The notes under the pieces were generated by a model. That model made no database searches, was not told the origin of the DNA, and saw only the letters and a program-made list of their open reading frames with translations. From Bradyrhizobium archetypum (GTDB taxonomy: Bacteria > Pseudomonadota > Alphaproteobacteria > Rhizobiales > Xanthobacteraceae): a DNA stretch of 64,000 nt. The stretch lies in NCBI RefSeq assembly GCF_013114835.1, contig NZ_JAAVLW010000008.1:186001-250000 (forward strand), read 5' to 3'. A program made the translations under genes and the position numbers. Shown here in pieces: positions 7,904-17,754 of the stretch. The first letter of the stretch is position 1. Each line of letters begins with the position of its first letter.

Positions 7904-8332
7904 CGGGGTCTAGCCCTCTGTCGGCGGCCGAAACGGCTCCAAATCGGGCATTTCCGGCTTGCCGAAAATGGCCCTGGGGTCTATATCCACGGCCATCCGG
8001 GCCGCCATCGATGAGATCAGGGCTGTCCGAGCGGGCCGGTTGCGAGGTTTGAGCCTCCGCCGTCATTGGAGGAAAGCCCGCTCCAGGCTTCTGAAGTCGA
8101 TATGCTCGTTTCAGGCTCCGGACTTCTTAACGCGACGCGCATTCTTCCCGCAAAACCGGTGCCCGCTTTTGCGGAAGACGCGACATCAAACGTATCGAAC
8201 GTGCAGGCATGCTGCCGGCCCGCTTTTGCGCTACTCGCAAACGCGGTCGTCAGGGTTTGCGGACCCCTGACACTTCACGCGCGATGCGCCCATTAACCCG
8301 AACGGCCGGCGATTTCCCGCATTGGAGAACAA
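7904..8332. other. Non-coding gap between cmk and rpsA with a palindrome
   Basis: No convincing gene was found; the small frames here have no family likeness and no ribosome sites. The middle holds a strong inverted repeat, TCTTCCCGCAAAAC at 8143-8156 and GCTTTTGCGGAAGA at 8165-8178, with loop CGGTGCCC. This resembles a widespread Bradyrhizobium intergenic element. The rest presumably contains the rpsA promoter and leader. I could not identify -35/-10 boxes with confidence. Confidence 0.6.
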
Positions 8333-10036
8333 ATGGCTTCGAATACTGCTGCTTCCTATAATCCTACCCGCGACGATTTCGCTGCGATGCTGGACGAGTC
8401 CTTTGCCGGCGGCAATCTGCAGGAAAGCTCGGTCATCAAGGGCAAGGTGGTTGCAATTGAAAAGGACATGGCCGTTATCGATGTCGGCCTGAAGACTGAG
8501 GGCCGCGTCGCGCTGCGCGAATTTGCCGGCCCCGGCCGTGAAAGCGATCTCAAGATCGGCGACGAGGTCGAGGTGTTCCTCGACAGGATCGAAAATGCGC
8601 TCGGCGAAGCCGTGCTGTCGCGCGACAAGGCGCGCCGCGAGGAAAGCTGGGGCAAGCTCGAGAAGGCCTTCAACAACAACGAGAAGGTTCACGGCGTCAT
8701 CTTCAACCAGGTCAAGGGCGGCTTCACCGTCGATCTCGACGGCGCCGTCGCCTTCCTGCCGCGCTCGCAGGTCGACATCCGTCCGATCCGCGACGTCGCC
8801 CCGCTGATGAACAACTCGCAGCCGTTCCAGATCCTCAAGATGGACCGCCGCCGCGGCAACATCGTGGTGTCTCGCCGCACGGTTCTCGAAGAGACCCGTG
8901 CCGAGCAGCGCCAGGAGCTGGTGCAGAACCTCGAAGAAGGTCAGGTGATCGACGGCGTGGTCAAGAACATCACCGATTACGGTGCGTTCGTCGATCTCGG
9001 CGGCATCGACGGCCTGCTCCACGTCACCGATATCGCCTGGCGCCGGGTCAATCACCCGACGGAAGTGCTGACCATCGGCCAGACCGTGAAGGTCAAGATC
9101 ATCAAGATCAACCATGAGACCCACCGCATTTCGCTCGGCATGAAGCAGTTGCTGGACGATCCGTGGCAGGGCATCGAGGCGAAGTACCCGCTGAACGCGC
9201 GCTTCACCGGCCGCGTCACCAACATCACCGACTACGGCGCGTTCGTCGAACTGGAGCCGGGCATCGAAGGCCTGATCCACGTCTCGGAAATGTCGTGGAC
9301 CAAGAAGAACATGCACCCCGGCAAGATCGTCTCGACTTCGCAGGAAGTCGAAGTGCAGGTTTTGGAAGTCGATTCGGTCAAGCGCCGCATCTCGCTCGGC
9401 CTCAAGCAGACCATGCGCAATCCCTGGGAAGTCTTCGTCGAGAAGTTCCCGGTCGGTTCGGTGGTCGAAGGCGAGGTCAAGAACAAGACCGAGTTCGGTC
9501 TGTTCCTCGGCCTCGAGGGCGACGTCGACGGCATGGTCCATCTGTCGGATCTCGACTGGAAGCTGCCGGGTGAACAGGTCATCGACAACTTCAAGAAGGG
9601 CGACATGGTCAAGGCCGTGGTGCTCGACGTCGATGTCGAGAAGGAGCGCATCTCGCTCGGCGTCAAGCAGCTCGAAGGCGATCCCTTCGCCGAGCCTGGC
9701 GACGTCAAGAAGGGTGCGGTTGTGACCTGCGAAGTGCTCGAAGTGAAGGAAGCCGGTATCGAGGTGAAGATCTCGGGCACCGACTTCACCACCTTCATCA
9801 AGCGCTCCGAGCTCGCCCGTGACCGCAACGATCAGCGCGCCGAACGGTTCGCCGTCGGCGAGAAGGTCGACGCGCGCGTGATCCAGTTCGACAAGAAAGC
9901 CCGCAAGGTGCAGGTCTCGATCAAGGCGCTGGAAGTGGCCGAGGAGAAGGAAGCCATCGCGCAGTACGGTTCCTCGGATTCGGGCGCCACGCTGGGCGAC
10001 ATTCTCGGCACCGCGCTCAAGAACCGCGAGAAGTAA
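8333..10036 (+). CDS. rpsA: 30S ribosomal protein S1
   Basis: Ribosomal protein of 567 residues that binds mRNA upstream of the start codon and aids initiation. It consists of six S1/OB-fold repeats. The best visible ones carry the signature NITDYGAFVDLGGIDGLLHV (about 213-232), NITDYGAFVELEPGIEGLIH (about 299-318) and NKTEFGLFLGLEGDVDGMVH (about 384-403), each followed by a RISLGxKQ segment. GGAGA lies a few bases before the ATG. The length matches alphaproteobacterial S1. A strong hairpin terminator follows the stop at 10064-10091. In E. coli S1 represses its own translation through leader hairpins; a palindrome is present in the leader here, but its role is unknown. Confidence 0.97.
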   Translation: MASNTAASYNPTRDDFAAMLDESFAGGNLQESSVIKGKVVAIEKDMAVIDVGLKTEGRVALREFAGPGRESDLKIGDEVEVFLDRIENALGEAVLSRDKARREESWGKLEKAFNNNEKVHGVIFNQVKGGFTVDLDGAVAFLPRSQVDIRPIRDVAPLMNNSQPFQILKMDRRRGNIVVSRRTVLEETRAEQRQELVQNLEEGQVIDGVVKNITDYGAFVDLGGIDGLLHVTDIAWRRVNHPTEVLTIGQTVKVKIIKINHETHRISLGMKQLLDDPWQGIEAKYPLNARFTGRVTNITDYGAFVELEPGIEGLIHVSEMSWTKKNMHPGKIVSTSQEVEVQVLEVDSVKRRISLGLKQTMRNPWEVFVEKFPVGSVVEGEVKNKTEFGLFLGLEGDVDGMVHLSDLDWKLPGEQVIDNFKKGDMVKAVVLDVDVEKERISLGVKQLEGDPFAEPGDVKKGAVVTCEVLEVKEAGIEVKISGTDFTTFIKRSELARDRNDQRAERFAVGEKVDARVIQFDKKARKVQVSIKALEVAEEKEAIAQYGSSDSGATLGDILGTALKNREK

Positions 10037-10063
10037 GCTTTTCGCTTTCTGTCTGCGAACATC

Positions 10064-10091
10064 AGGCCCCGGTCTCGACCGGGGCCTTTTT
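10064..10091 (+). terminator. Rho-independent terminator after rpsA
   Basis: GC-rich stem AGGCCCCGGT / ACCGGGGCCT with loop CTCG, followed directly by a T run (CCTTTTTGC). It lies 28 bases past the rpsA stop codon. Confidence 0.9.
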
Positions 10092-10100
10092 GCTATCGGT

Positions 10101-10263
10101 CGTCCCGGACAAGCCAGCGGGTCGCGCGAATGCGCGCCCGATGACAGGCTTCGCGCGATCCGGGACCCATAACCACCGGCGGATTGTATTGGGCGAGGCT
10201 GGAGCCGCATCGACGCAAAAAACAGCGCCTGTGGTTATGGGTCCCGCGTGCGGGGGGACGACG
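10101..10263. repeat. Palindromic intergenic repeat, CCCATAACCAC family, copy 2
   Basis: Long interrupted inverted repeat in the rpsA-sppA gap, which contains no gene. The left part has CGTCCCGGACAAGCCAGCGG and, near 10163, GATCCGGGACCCATAACCAC. The right part has GTGGTTATGGGTCCCGCGTG and ends GGGGGGACGACGG. The shared core CCCATAACCAC links it to the element at 2275-2396. The remaining bases up to sppA (about 10264-10371) should hold the sppA promoter. Confidence 0.7.
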
Positions 10264-10371
10264 GCGGATGGAGCCTTGTTTTCTTCAAATTGCGCCGCAA
10301 TTGATGTAATCAGGTTACGCTTCGCTAGCGCTCAAGATGCAAAACGCGCCGATTATTTCAGGAGAAATTCT

Positions 10372-11352
10372 ATGTCGCTCGATTCGGACGTGATCGTCGA
10401 TCGCCGCAGGATTCGCCGCAAGCTGACTTTCTGGCGGCTGGTGGCGGGCCTTGTCACGATCGCCGCGATCGTCACTTTTGGCGCGATCGCGACAAGGAGT
10501 GGTCCGGCCGCGCTGACGCCATCGGGATCGATCGCGCGCGTCAACATCGAGGGGCTGATCCGCAGCGACCAGCAGCGCGTCGAGGCGCTGGAGCGGCTGG
10601 AGAAATCGAGCTACGCCGCGGTCATCGTGCACATCAATTCGCCGGGCGGCACCACGGCCGGCTCCGAGCAGCTCTACGAGTCGTTGATGCGGCTGAAAGC
10701 CAAGAAGCCGCTGGTCGTGGTGGTCGAGGGGCTGGCCGCTTCCGGCGGTTACATCACGGCGATGGCCGCCGATCATATTGTCGCCCGCCAGAGCTCGCTA
10801 GTCGGTTCGATCGGCGTGCTGTTTCAATTTCCGAATTTCGCCGAGCTGTTGAAGACGGTTGGCGTCAAGGTCGAGGAGGTGAAATCCTCGCCGTTGAAGG
10901 CGGCCCCGAACGGTTTCGAGCCGACCAGCCCGGAGGCGCGCGCCGCGCTCGATGCGCTGGTGAAGGATTCCTACGCCTGGTTCCGCGGCCTGGTGAAGGA
11001 CCGTCGCGGCATGGATGACGCACTCCTGGAGAAGGTCGCGGACGGGCGGGTCTTCACCGGCCGCCAGGCGGTCGAATTGAAGCTGGTCGATCAGCTCGGC
11101 GATGAAAGGGCTGCCATCGCATGGCTGGTCGCCGAAAAGAAAATCAAAAGCGATCTGCCGGTGCGCGATTACAAGCTGAATCCGCAGTTTGGCGATCTGA
11201 CCTTTCTGCGCACAGCGGCGTCCATCGCATTCGATGCGCTTGGCCTGAGTTCCATTGCACGGCAGATTGAACAGGCTGGCGTCGCGCAGGCAGTCGATCA
11301 GCTCTCACTCGACGGCATGCTGGCGTTGTGGCGCCCCACAGCACCCAATTGA
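10372..11352 (+). CDS. sppA: Signal peptide peptidase SppA, 36K type
   Basis: Membrane-anchored serine protease of 326 residues that degrades cleaved signal peptides. A single N-terminal signal anchor lies at about 21-40 (WRLVAGLVTIAAIVTFGAIA). The S49 peptidase core follows, with VIVHINSPGGTTAGSEQLYE and the nucleophile segment VEGLAASGGYITAMAADHIV; the Lys of the Ser/Lys dyad is probably in KSSPLKAAPN. I chose the ATG at 10372 because AGGAG lies 8 bases upstream; the frame is open back to 10090, but that region is the intergenic repeat. It is followed by ihfB on the same strand, a pairing conserved in Rhizobiales. Confidence 0.93.
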   Translation: MSLDSDVIVDRRRIRRKLTFWRLVAGLVTIAAIVTFGAIATRSGPAALTPSGSIARVNIEGLIRSDQQRVEALERLEKSSYAAVIVHINSPGGTTAGSEQLYESLMRLKAKKPLVVVVEGLAASGGYITAMAADHIVARQSSLVGSIGVLFQFPNFAELLKTVGVKVEEVKSSPLKAAPNGFEPTSPEARAALDALVKDSYAWFRGLVKDRRGMDDALLEKVADGRVFTGRQAVELKLVDQLGDERAAIAWLVAEKKIKSDLPVRDYKLNPQFGDLTFLRTAASIAFDALGLSSIARQIEQAGVAQAVDQLSLDGMLALWRPTAPN

Positions 11353-11525
11353 GCCGCATCCGGCTGCTCTTTGTCGCATTTTCCCGCACTGCGGGTGTTG
11401 TCACAAAGCCCATCGGGGCCGTTTGTCACGGCATTTGGCACTGCCCAAAAGTGATTTAGCGTCTTGACAGTTCAAGGTATTTTCACGGAAATGGATATCC
11501 GCACGACCCCCGGATCCCAACTTCG

Positions 11526-11831
11526 ATGATCAAATCCGAACTTGTTCAGCGCATCGCCGAGCACAACCCGCACCTCTATCAGCGGGATGTGGAGAACATT
11601 GTGAACGCGATCCTCGATGAGATCGTGGCAGCGCTTGCCCGCGGCGACCGTGTCGAGCTGCGCGGCTTCGGTGCCTTCTCGGTCAAGCATCGACCAGCGC
11701 GCGCAGGCCGCAACCCGCGCACCGGCGCGCATGTGCCGGTCGACCAGAAGAGCGTTCCGTTCTTCAAGACCGGCAAGGAAATGCGCGAGCGGCTGAACCG
11801 CGACAACGGCTCGCCCGAGGCCGGCGCGTAA
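11526..11831 (+). CDS. ihfB: Integration host factor beta subunit
   Basis: Small DNA-bending protein of 101 residues, which forms a heterodimer with IhfA and shapes promoters, origins and recombination sites. MIKSELVQRIAEHNPHLYQR is the family N-terminus; the DNA-contacting beta arm is at about 44-83, with the GFGAFSVKHRPARAGRNPRT segment containing the conserved Arg-Asn-Pro intercalation site. The short tail is typical for alphaproteobacteria. A TTGACA sequence at 11465-11470 may be a -35 box, but I see no good -10 partner. Confidence 0.95.
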   Translation: MIKSELVQRIAEHNPHLYQRDVENIVNAILDEIVAALARGDRVELRGFGAFSVKHRPARAGRNPRTGAHVPVDQKSVPFFKTGKEMRERLNRDNGSPEAGA

Positions 11832-11906
11832 GCATTTTGGTTGGTCTGGTTGTTGCCGTGTTGCGGGTCGCGTACCCGCCTTTCTCCATCACGACGAGAG
11901 ATGGTC

Positions 11907-12299
11907 ATGCGAAAGTTCTTCACGGCGCTGGTCGTCATTCCCTTAGGCCTGATCTTTATCGTCTTTGCGGTCGCTAACCGCCATTTCGTGACGGTGTCGT
12001 TCGATCCCTTCAATTCGACCGATCCGGCGATCGCGGTGAGCATGCCGCTGTTTGCCGTCATCATTACGGTCGCCATTCTGGGGGTCGTGGCCGGCGGCAT
12101 GGCGACCTGGTTCCGGCAGCGCCGTTGGCGGCGGGCAGCGCGCCACCATGAGGCAGATGCCCGCCGGGCCAGGACTGAGGCGGCCGATTTGCGGGCTGCG
12201 GCGGCGGTTTCCCGGGCCGATCAGCAGCGGCTTCCGGCGCCCTCCCAGTACGGCATCTATGGAGCCGCCGGGCGAGACAAGCAGGGCGCGACGTTGTAG
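11907..12299 (+). CDS. LapA-domain (DUF1049) inner-membrane protein
   Basis: Membrane protein of about 130 residues with two predicted transmembrane helices (FFTALVVIPLGLIFIVFAVA, and a second at about 48-70 containing FAVIITVAILGVVAGGMATW) followed by a basic RQRRWRRAARHHEADARRAR segment and a flexible tail. This matches the lipopolysaccharide assembly protein A domain, in E. coli LapA part of the LapAB system that controls LpxC turnover. The start at 11907 gives 6 bases to a GAGAG ribosome site; an ATG two codons upstream is also possible. It lies between ihfB and trpF on the same strand, as in many Rhizobiales. Confidence 0.8.
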   Translation: MRKFFTALVVIPLGLIFIVFAVANRHFVTVSFDPFNSTDPAIAVSMPLFAVIITVAILGVVAGGMATWFRQRRWRRAARHHEADARRARTEAADLRAAAAVSRADQQRLPAPSQYGIYGAAGRDKQGATL

Positions 12300-12310
12300 A
12301 ACCCGCCGGC

Positions 12311-12340
12311 TTGTTCCAATTTGCCTTGTTCCAATTTGCC
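12311..12340. repeat. Exact tandem 15-bp duplication upstream of trpF
   Basis: TTGTTCCAATTTGCC occurs twice back to back (12311-12325, 12326-12340), directly upstream of trpF in a 71-base spacer. It could be a recent slippage event or a double regulator site; the sequence alone does not tell. Confidence 0.85.
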
Positions 12341-12370
12341 TTGGCGGCCGCGGGCCACCCCTGAGAGACC

Positions 12371-13026
12371 ATGTCCCTGCTCGTCAAAATTTGCGGCCTG
12401 TCCACGCGCGAGACGCTCGAAGCAGCGCTTGAGGCGGGCGCCGACATGGTGGGGTTTGTGTTCTTCTCCCCATCGCCGCGCCATCTCAACCTTGAGACTG
12501 CGCGCGAGCTCGGCCGGCAGGCCAAGGGCCGCGCGACCAAGGTGGCGCTTACCGTCGATGCCGACGATGCGACGCTCGAAAATATCGTCGAGACGCTGCG
12601 GCCGGACCTCCTGCAATTGCACGGTAACGAAACCATCGCGCGCGTGCGCGACATCAAGGCGAAATTCGCCGTTCCGGTCATGAAGGTGATTGCGGTCGAA
12701 ACATCTGCCGATCTCGCGGCCCTGCCGGGCTATGCTGACGTAGCCGACCGCATCCTGTTCGATGCCCGCGCGCCGAAGGGTGCCACCCGCCCCGGCGGAT
12801 TAGGGGCCGTGTTCGACTGGCACGTTCTGGAAAAGCTTGATCTTCAAGTGCCCTTCATGGTCTCGGGCGGTCTCTCCGCCGACAACATCGCCGAGGCGGT
12901 CCGCGTCACCCGCGCCGGCGGCGTCGATGTATCCTCCGGCGTGGAAAGCGCGCCGGGTGTCAAGGATCCCGAGATGATCCGCAATTTCATTCGCGCCGCA
13001 CGCGCCACCGAAGAATTGATGGTCCG

Positions 13027-13030
<4 letters not shown>
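12371..13030 (+). CDS. trpF: Phosphoribosylanthranilate isomerase
   Basis: TIM-barrel enzyme of 219 residues catalysing the Amadori rearrangement of phosphoribosylanthranilate in tryptophan synthesis. The catalytic Cys lies in VKICGLSTRET (Cys8) and the catalytic Asp in ILFDARAPKG (about 131). Other family segments are DMVGFVFFSPSPRHL, LLQLHGNE and the phosphate-binding FMVSGGLSADNIAEA plus GVDVSSGVESAPGVKD. The stop overlaps the trpB start (ATGA). trpF-trpB-trpA forms a coupled unit. Confidence 0.97.
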
Positions 13031-14240
<1,210 letters not shown>

Positions 14241-14244
<4 letters not shown>

Positions 14245-15077
14245 CCACCCGCATCGACGCACGCTTTGCCGACCTCGCAAAAGAAGGCCGCTCGGCGCTG
14301 GTGACCTTCCTGATGGCCGGCGATCCAGATCCTGCGACTTCGCTCAACATCATCAAGGCGCTGCCCAAGGCGGGCGCCGATATTATCGAGATCGGCATGC
14401 CCTTTACCGATCCGATGGCGGATGGTCCGTCGATCCAGGCCGCAGGCCTGCGCGCGCTCAAGGGCGGCATGACCCTGAGGAAGACGCTCGAGATGGTGCG
14501 CGGCTTCCGCAAGGAAGACGACAGCACGCCGCTGGTGCTGATGGGTTACTACAATCCGATCTACATTTATGGCGTCGACAAGTTCCTCACCGACGCCAAG
14601 GTCGCCGGCGTCGATGGCCTCATCATCGTCGACCTGCCGCCGGAGGAAGACGATGAGCTTTGCATTCCCGCGCTGAAGGCAGGGCTTAACTTCATTCGCC
14701 TGGCGACACCTACGACGGACGACAAGCGCCTGCCGGCCGTGCTCGCAAACACCTCCGGCTTTGTCTACTACGTCTCGATCACCGGCATCACCGGCGCTGC
14801 GGCGGCCGATTCGAAGGCCGTCGGCGATGCGGTGGCCCGGATCAAGCGCCACACCAAGCTTCCGGTGTGCGTCGGCTTCGGCATCCGCACCCCGCAGGCG
14901 GCGCGCGCGATTGCCGAGAAGGCCAACGGCGCAGTGGTCGGCACCGCCCTGGTCGATGCGTTGCGCGACAGCCTCGACACCCAGGGGCGGGCGACCACCA
15001 AGACGGTGGCGGCCGTGGCCGATCTTGTGGGATCGCTGGCGCAGGGTGTGCGGGGAGCGAAACAGGCTGCGGAATAA
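14241..15077 (+). CDS. trpA: Tryptophan synthase alpha chain
   Basis: TIM-barrel protein of 278 residues that cleaves indole-3-glycerol phosphate and channels indole to TrpB. Catalytic Glu is in DIIEIGMPFTDPMADGPSIQ (about residue 50) and catalytic Asp in GLIIVDLPPEED (about 130). Phosphate binding is by SITGITGAA, VCVGFGIRTP and GAVVGTALVD. The length and motifs are complete. It is last in the trpFBA unit, with accD 140 bases downstream. Confidence 0.98.
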
Positions 15078-15217
15078 GCCACAATTGACGTGGAAACAGG
15101 CGGGCCATGATCCGGAAAGGCGGGGACCATGCCCAAACCAAAACGTGGCGACTTGCCGGCCCCCGGGCGGGTGGCCATATATCTATCTGATGCGTTAACC
15201 GCATTTCGGAGCGAACC

Positions 15218-16159
15218 ATGAATTGGCTCACCAACGTCGTCCGGCCCAAAATCCGCAACATCCTGCGACGAGAGACGCCGGAGAATTTGTGGATCAAGTG
15301 CCCGGATTCCGGGCAGCTCGTGTTCTACAAGGACGTCGAGGCCAACCAGTTCGTCATCCCCGGCTCGAACTACCACATGCGCATGGGTGCGGTGGCGCGA
15401 TTGAAGTCGATCTTCGACAACGAGACCTGGTATGACATCGCGCTGCCCGAAGTGACGGCCGATCCGCTCAAGTTTCGCGACGAGCGCAAATATGTCGACC
15501 GCATCAAGGATGCCCGCGCCAAGACCGGGATGAACGATGCCATCAAGGTCGGCTACGGCAAGCTGGAAGGCGCCGGCGTCGTCATCGCGGTGCAGGATTT
15601 CGATTTCATGGGCGGTTCGCTCGGCATGGCCGCGGGCGAGGCGATCGTGCGCGGACTCGAACTCGCGCTCGAAAAGAAATCACCCTTCATCATGTTCGCG
15701 GCCTCGGGCGGTGCGCGGATGCAGGAAGGCATCCTGTCGCTGATGCAGATGCCGCGCACCACCGTCGGCGTGCAGATGCTGCGTGAAGCGAAGCTGCCCT
15801 ATATCGTCGTGCTGACCAATCCGACCACCGGCGGCGTCACCGCCTCCTACGCCATGCTGGGGGACGTCCATATCGCCGAGCCCGGTGCGCTGATCGGCTT
15901 CGCCGGCGCGCGCGTCATCGAGCAGACCATCCGCGAGAAGCTGCCGGAAGGGTTCCAGCGGGCCGAATATCTGCTCGACCACGGCATGATCGACATGGTG
16001 GTGCATCGCCACGAGATGCGTCCGACGCTGGCGCGGCTGTGTCGGCTACTGACCAAGTCGCCGCCGCTCGAGGTGACCTCAAAGCCTTCGCCGCAGGTCA
16101 CGGACCCGGCCCAGATCGTCTCGGCGCCGGAAGCCGTGCCGGCTGCGCCCCACGCGTGA
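15218..16159 (+). CDS. accD: Acetyl-CoA carboxylase carboxyltransferase subunit beta
   Basis: Subunit of 313 residues of the carboxyltransferase that makes malonyl-CoA with AccA. The crotonase-fold core is complete, with the oxyanion and acyl-CoA segments MGGSLGMAAGEAIVRG, PFIMFAASGGARMQEG and NPTTGGVTASYAMLGD. The N-terminal zinc ribbon is degenerate: the E. coli pattern of two CxxC pairs is replaced by W-I-K-C-P-D-S-G and V-I-P-G-S-N, leaving one cysteine of four. As far as I recall this loss is shared by rhizobial AccD. The stop TGA overlaps the folC GTG start (GTGA), and the accD-folC pair is conserved. Confidence 0.95.
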   Translation: MNWLTNVVRPKIRNILRRETPENLWIKCPDSGQLVFYKDVEANQFVIPGSNYHMRMGAVARLKSIFDNETWYDIALPEVTADPLKFRDERKYVDRIKDARAKTGMNDAIKVGYGKLEGAGVVIAVQDFDFMGGSLGMAAGEAIVRGLELALEKKSPFIMFAASGGARMQEGILSLMQMPRTTVGVQMLREAKLPYIVVLTNPTTGGVTASYAMLGDVHIAEPGALIGFAGARVIEQTIREKLPEGFQRAEYLLDHGMIDMVVHRHEMRPTLARLCRLLTKSPPLEVTSKPSPQVTDPAQIVSAPEAVPAAPHA

Positions 16160-17496
16160 GCCTGCCTGCCGCCAGATCGCAGCCGCTCGGTGACCTGATC
16201 GCGCGGCTGGCTGCGTTGCATCCGAAGCGCATCGATCTCAGCCTCGATCGCATGCACCGTCTGCTGGCGCGGCTCGATCATCCCGAGCGGTCGCTGCCAC
16301 CGGTGATCCACGTCGCGGGCACCAATGGCAAGGGCTCCACGATCGCTTACTTGCGCGCGATCCTCGAAGCCGCAGCGCTGCGCGTCCACGTCTACACCTC
16401 GCCCTACCTGGTGCGGATCAACGAATGCTATCGCCTCGGCGAGAATGGCGGCGGACGACTGGTGAGCGATGCGGAGCTGCGCCGGGTGCTGGAGTACTGC
16501 GAACAGGTCAATCAGGGCGAGCCGATCACGATTTTCGAGATGGAGACCGCTGCGGCATTCTGCCTTTTCGCGGAACATGAGGCCGATGTCGTGCTGCTGG
16601 AGACCGGTCTCGGCGGGCGGCTGGACGCCACCAACGTCATCGACCGGCCGAGTGCGACCGTGATCACGCCGGTCAGCATGGACCACACCGAATTTCTCGG
16701 CAGCTCGCTGACCGCGATCGCCGGCGAGAAGGCCGCGATCATCAAACGCGGCGTGCCGGTGATTTGCGCGGAGCAGGCGCCGGAGGCGATGTCAGTAATC
16801 GAGACGCAGGGCAATCGCATGCGCGCGCCGCTGCATGCGGCCGGGCAGCATTGGCATGTTGGCGTCGAGCGTGGACGGCTGGTGTATCAGGACGAACGTG
16901 GCCTGATGGACCTGGCGGCGCCAAAGCTGTTTGGCCGGCATCAGTTCGACAATGCCGGTCTTGCCATCGCAACCTTGCGCGCGATCGGGACGATCAGGAT
17001 CGGGATGGGCGCATTTGAAGCCGGCATCGTCAACGCCGAATGGCCGGCGCGGATGCAACGGCTGGCGTCGGGTGCACTGGCCGATCAGGGGCCGAAGGCT
17101 TGCGAGATCTGGCTCGACGGTGCGCACAATGCCGAAGGCGGCCGCGTCACGGCGGCGGCGCTCGGCGATCTCGAAGAGCGGGTGTCGCGTCCGCTGGTGG
17201 TGATCGCAGGCATGATGGCGAACAAGGATGCCGGTGCGTTCCTCGCGAATTTCGCAGGGCTGACGCGCCATATCATCGCGGTGCCGATTCCCGGCCGCGA
17301 CAATGCGATGCCGCCGGACCAACTGGCGGATGCGGCGCGCGTGCTCGGCATGCGGGTCGAAAATGCTGCAAGCGTCGAAGCCGCTCTGCACGCGCTGTCG
17401 TGCCTCGCTTACGAAGTGCCGCCACGGATTCTGATAACCGGCTCGCTCTATCTCGCCGGCCATGTGCTCGCCATCAACGGCACGCCACCGAACTGA
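16156..17496 (+). CDS. folC: Bifunctional folylpolyglutamate/dihydrofolate synthase
   Basis: Mur-ligase-like ATP enzyme of 446 residues that adds glutamate to dihydropteroate or folate. The P-loop is VAGTNGKGSTIAYLRAIL (about 53-70), with SPYLVRINECYRL, LETGLGGRLDATNV, SMDHTEFLG and DGAHNAEGGR. The start is set at the GTG at 16156, which overlaps the accD stop in the pattern GTGA and yields MSLPAARSQPLGDLIARL; the frame stays open to 16039, but that stretch is accD coding sequence in another frame. Coupled to accD. Confidence 0.93.
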   Translation: MSLPAARSQPLGDLIARLAALHPKRIDLSLDRMHRLLARLDHPERSLPPVIHVAGTNGKGSTIAYLRAILEAAALRVHVYTSPYLVRINECYRLGENGGGRLVSDAELRRVLEYCEQVNQGEPITIFEMETAAAFCLFAEHEADVVLLETGLGGRLDATNVIDRPSATVITPVSMDHTEFLGSSLTAIAGEKAAIIKRGVPVICAEQAPEAMSVIETQGNRMRAPLHAAGQHWHVGVERGRLVYQDERGLMDLAAPKLFGRHQFDNAGLAIATLRAIGTIRIGMGAFEAGIVNAEWPARMQRLASGALADQGPKACEIWLDGAHNAEGGRVTAAALGDLEERVSRPLVVIAGMMANKDAGAFLANFAGLTRHIIAVPIPGRDNAMPPDQLADAARVLGMRVENAASVEAALHALSCLAYEVPPRILITGSLYLAGHVLAINGTPPN

Positions 17497-17523
17497 AAAT
17501 TAGCCCGGCTGAAAAATTAATGA

Positions 17524-17545
17524 CCGCTGGAATCGCTTCCAGCGG
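17524..17545 (+). terminator. Hairpin after folC, possible terminator
   Basis: Perfect 9-bp stem CCGCTGGAA / TTCCAGCGG with loop TCGC, 28 bases past the folC stop. No T run follows on the plus strand (CCGCCCGGGAAAAAA), so it is at best a weak or Rho-assisted terminator. Confidence 0.4.
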
Positions 17546-17754
17546 CCGCCCGGGAAAAAATATCGATTGTTAATGAATTCGCCAGCCCCGGTGTTCGCAA
17601 AGACTAGCCAAGGTGTTTGAAAGCTGCGAGTCGGAACTGGCAGGCATGCTATAGAACCAATGGCGAATGTTGCAGGCTGGTTTCACCCAAATGGGGTAGA
17701 TCGTGTTGCATCGCTTTTGCTTTGTGAAACACAATCGGGAGAGCTGGAATCAAC

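Noticed and set aside
8231..10210. Long minus-strand frame of 659 residues over rpsA
   Set aside because: It is antisense to a certain gene; its composition follows the complement of rpsA codons and shows no family motif or ribosome site.
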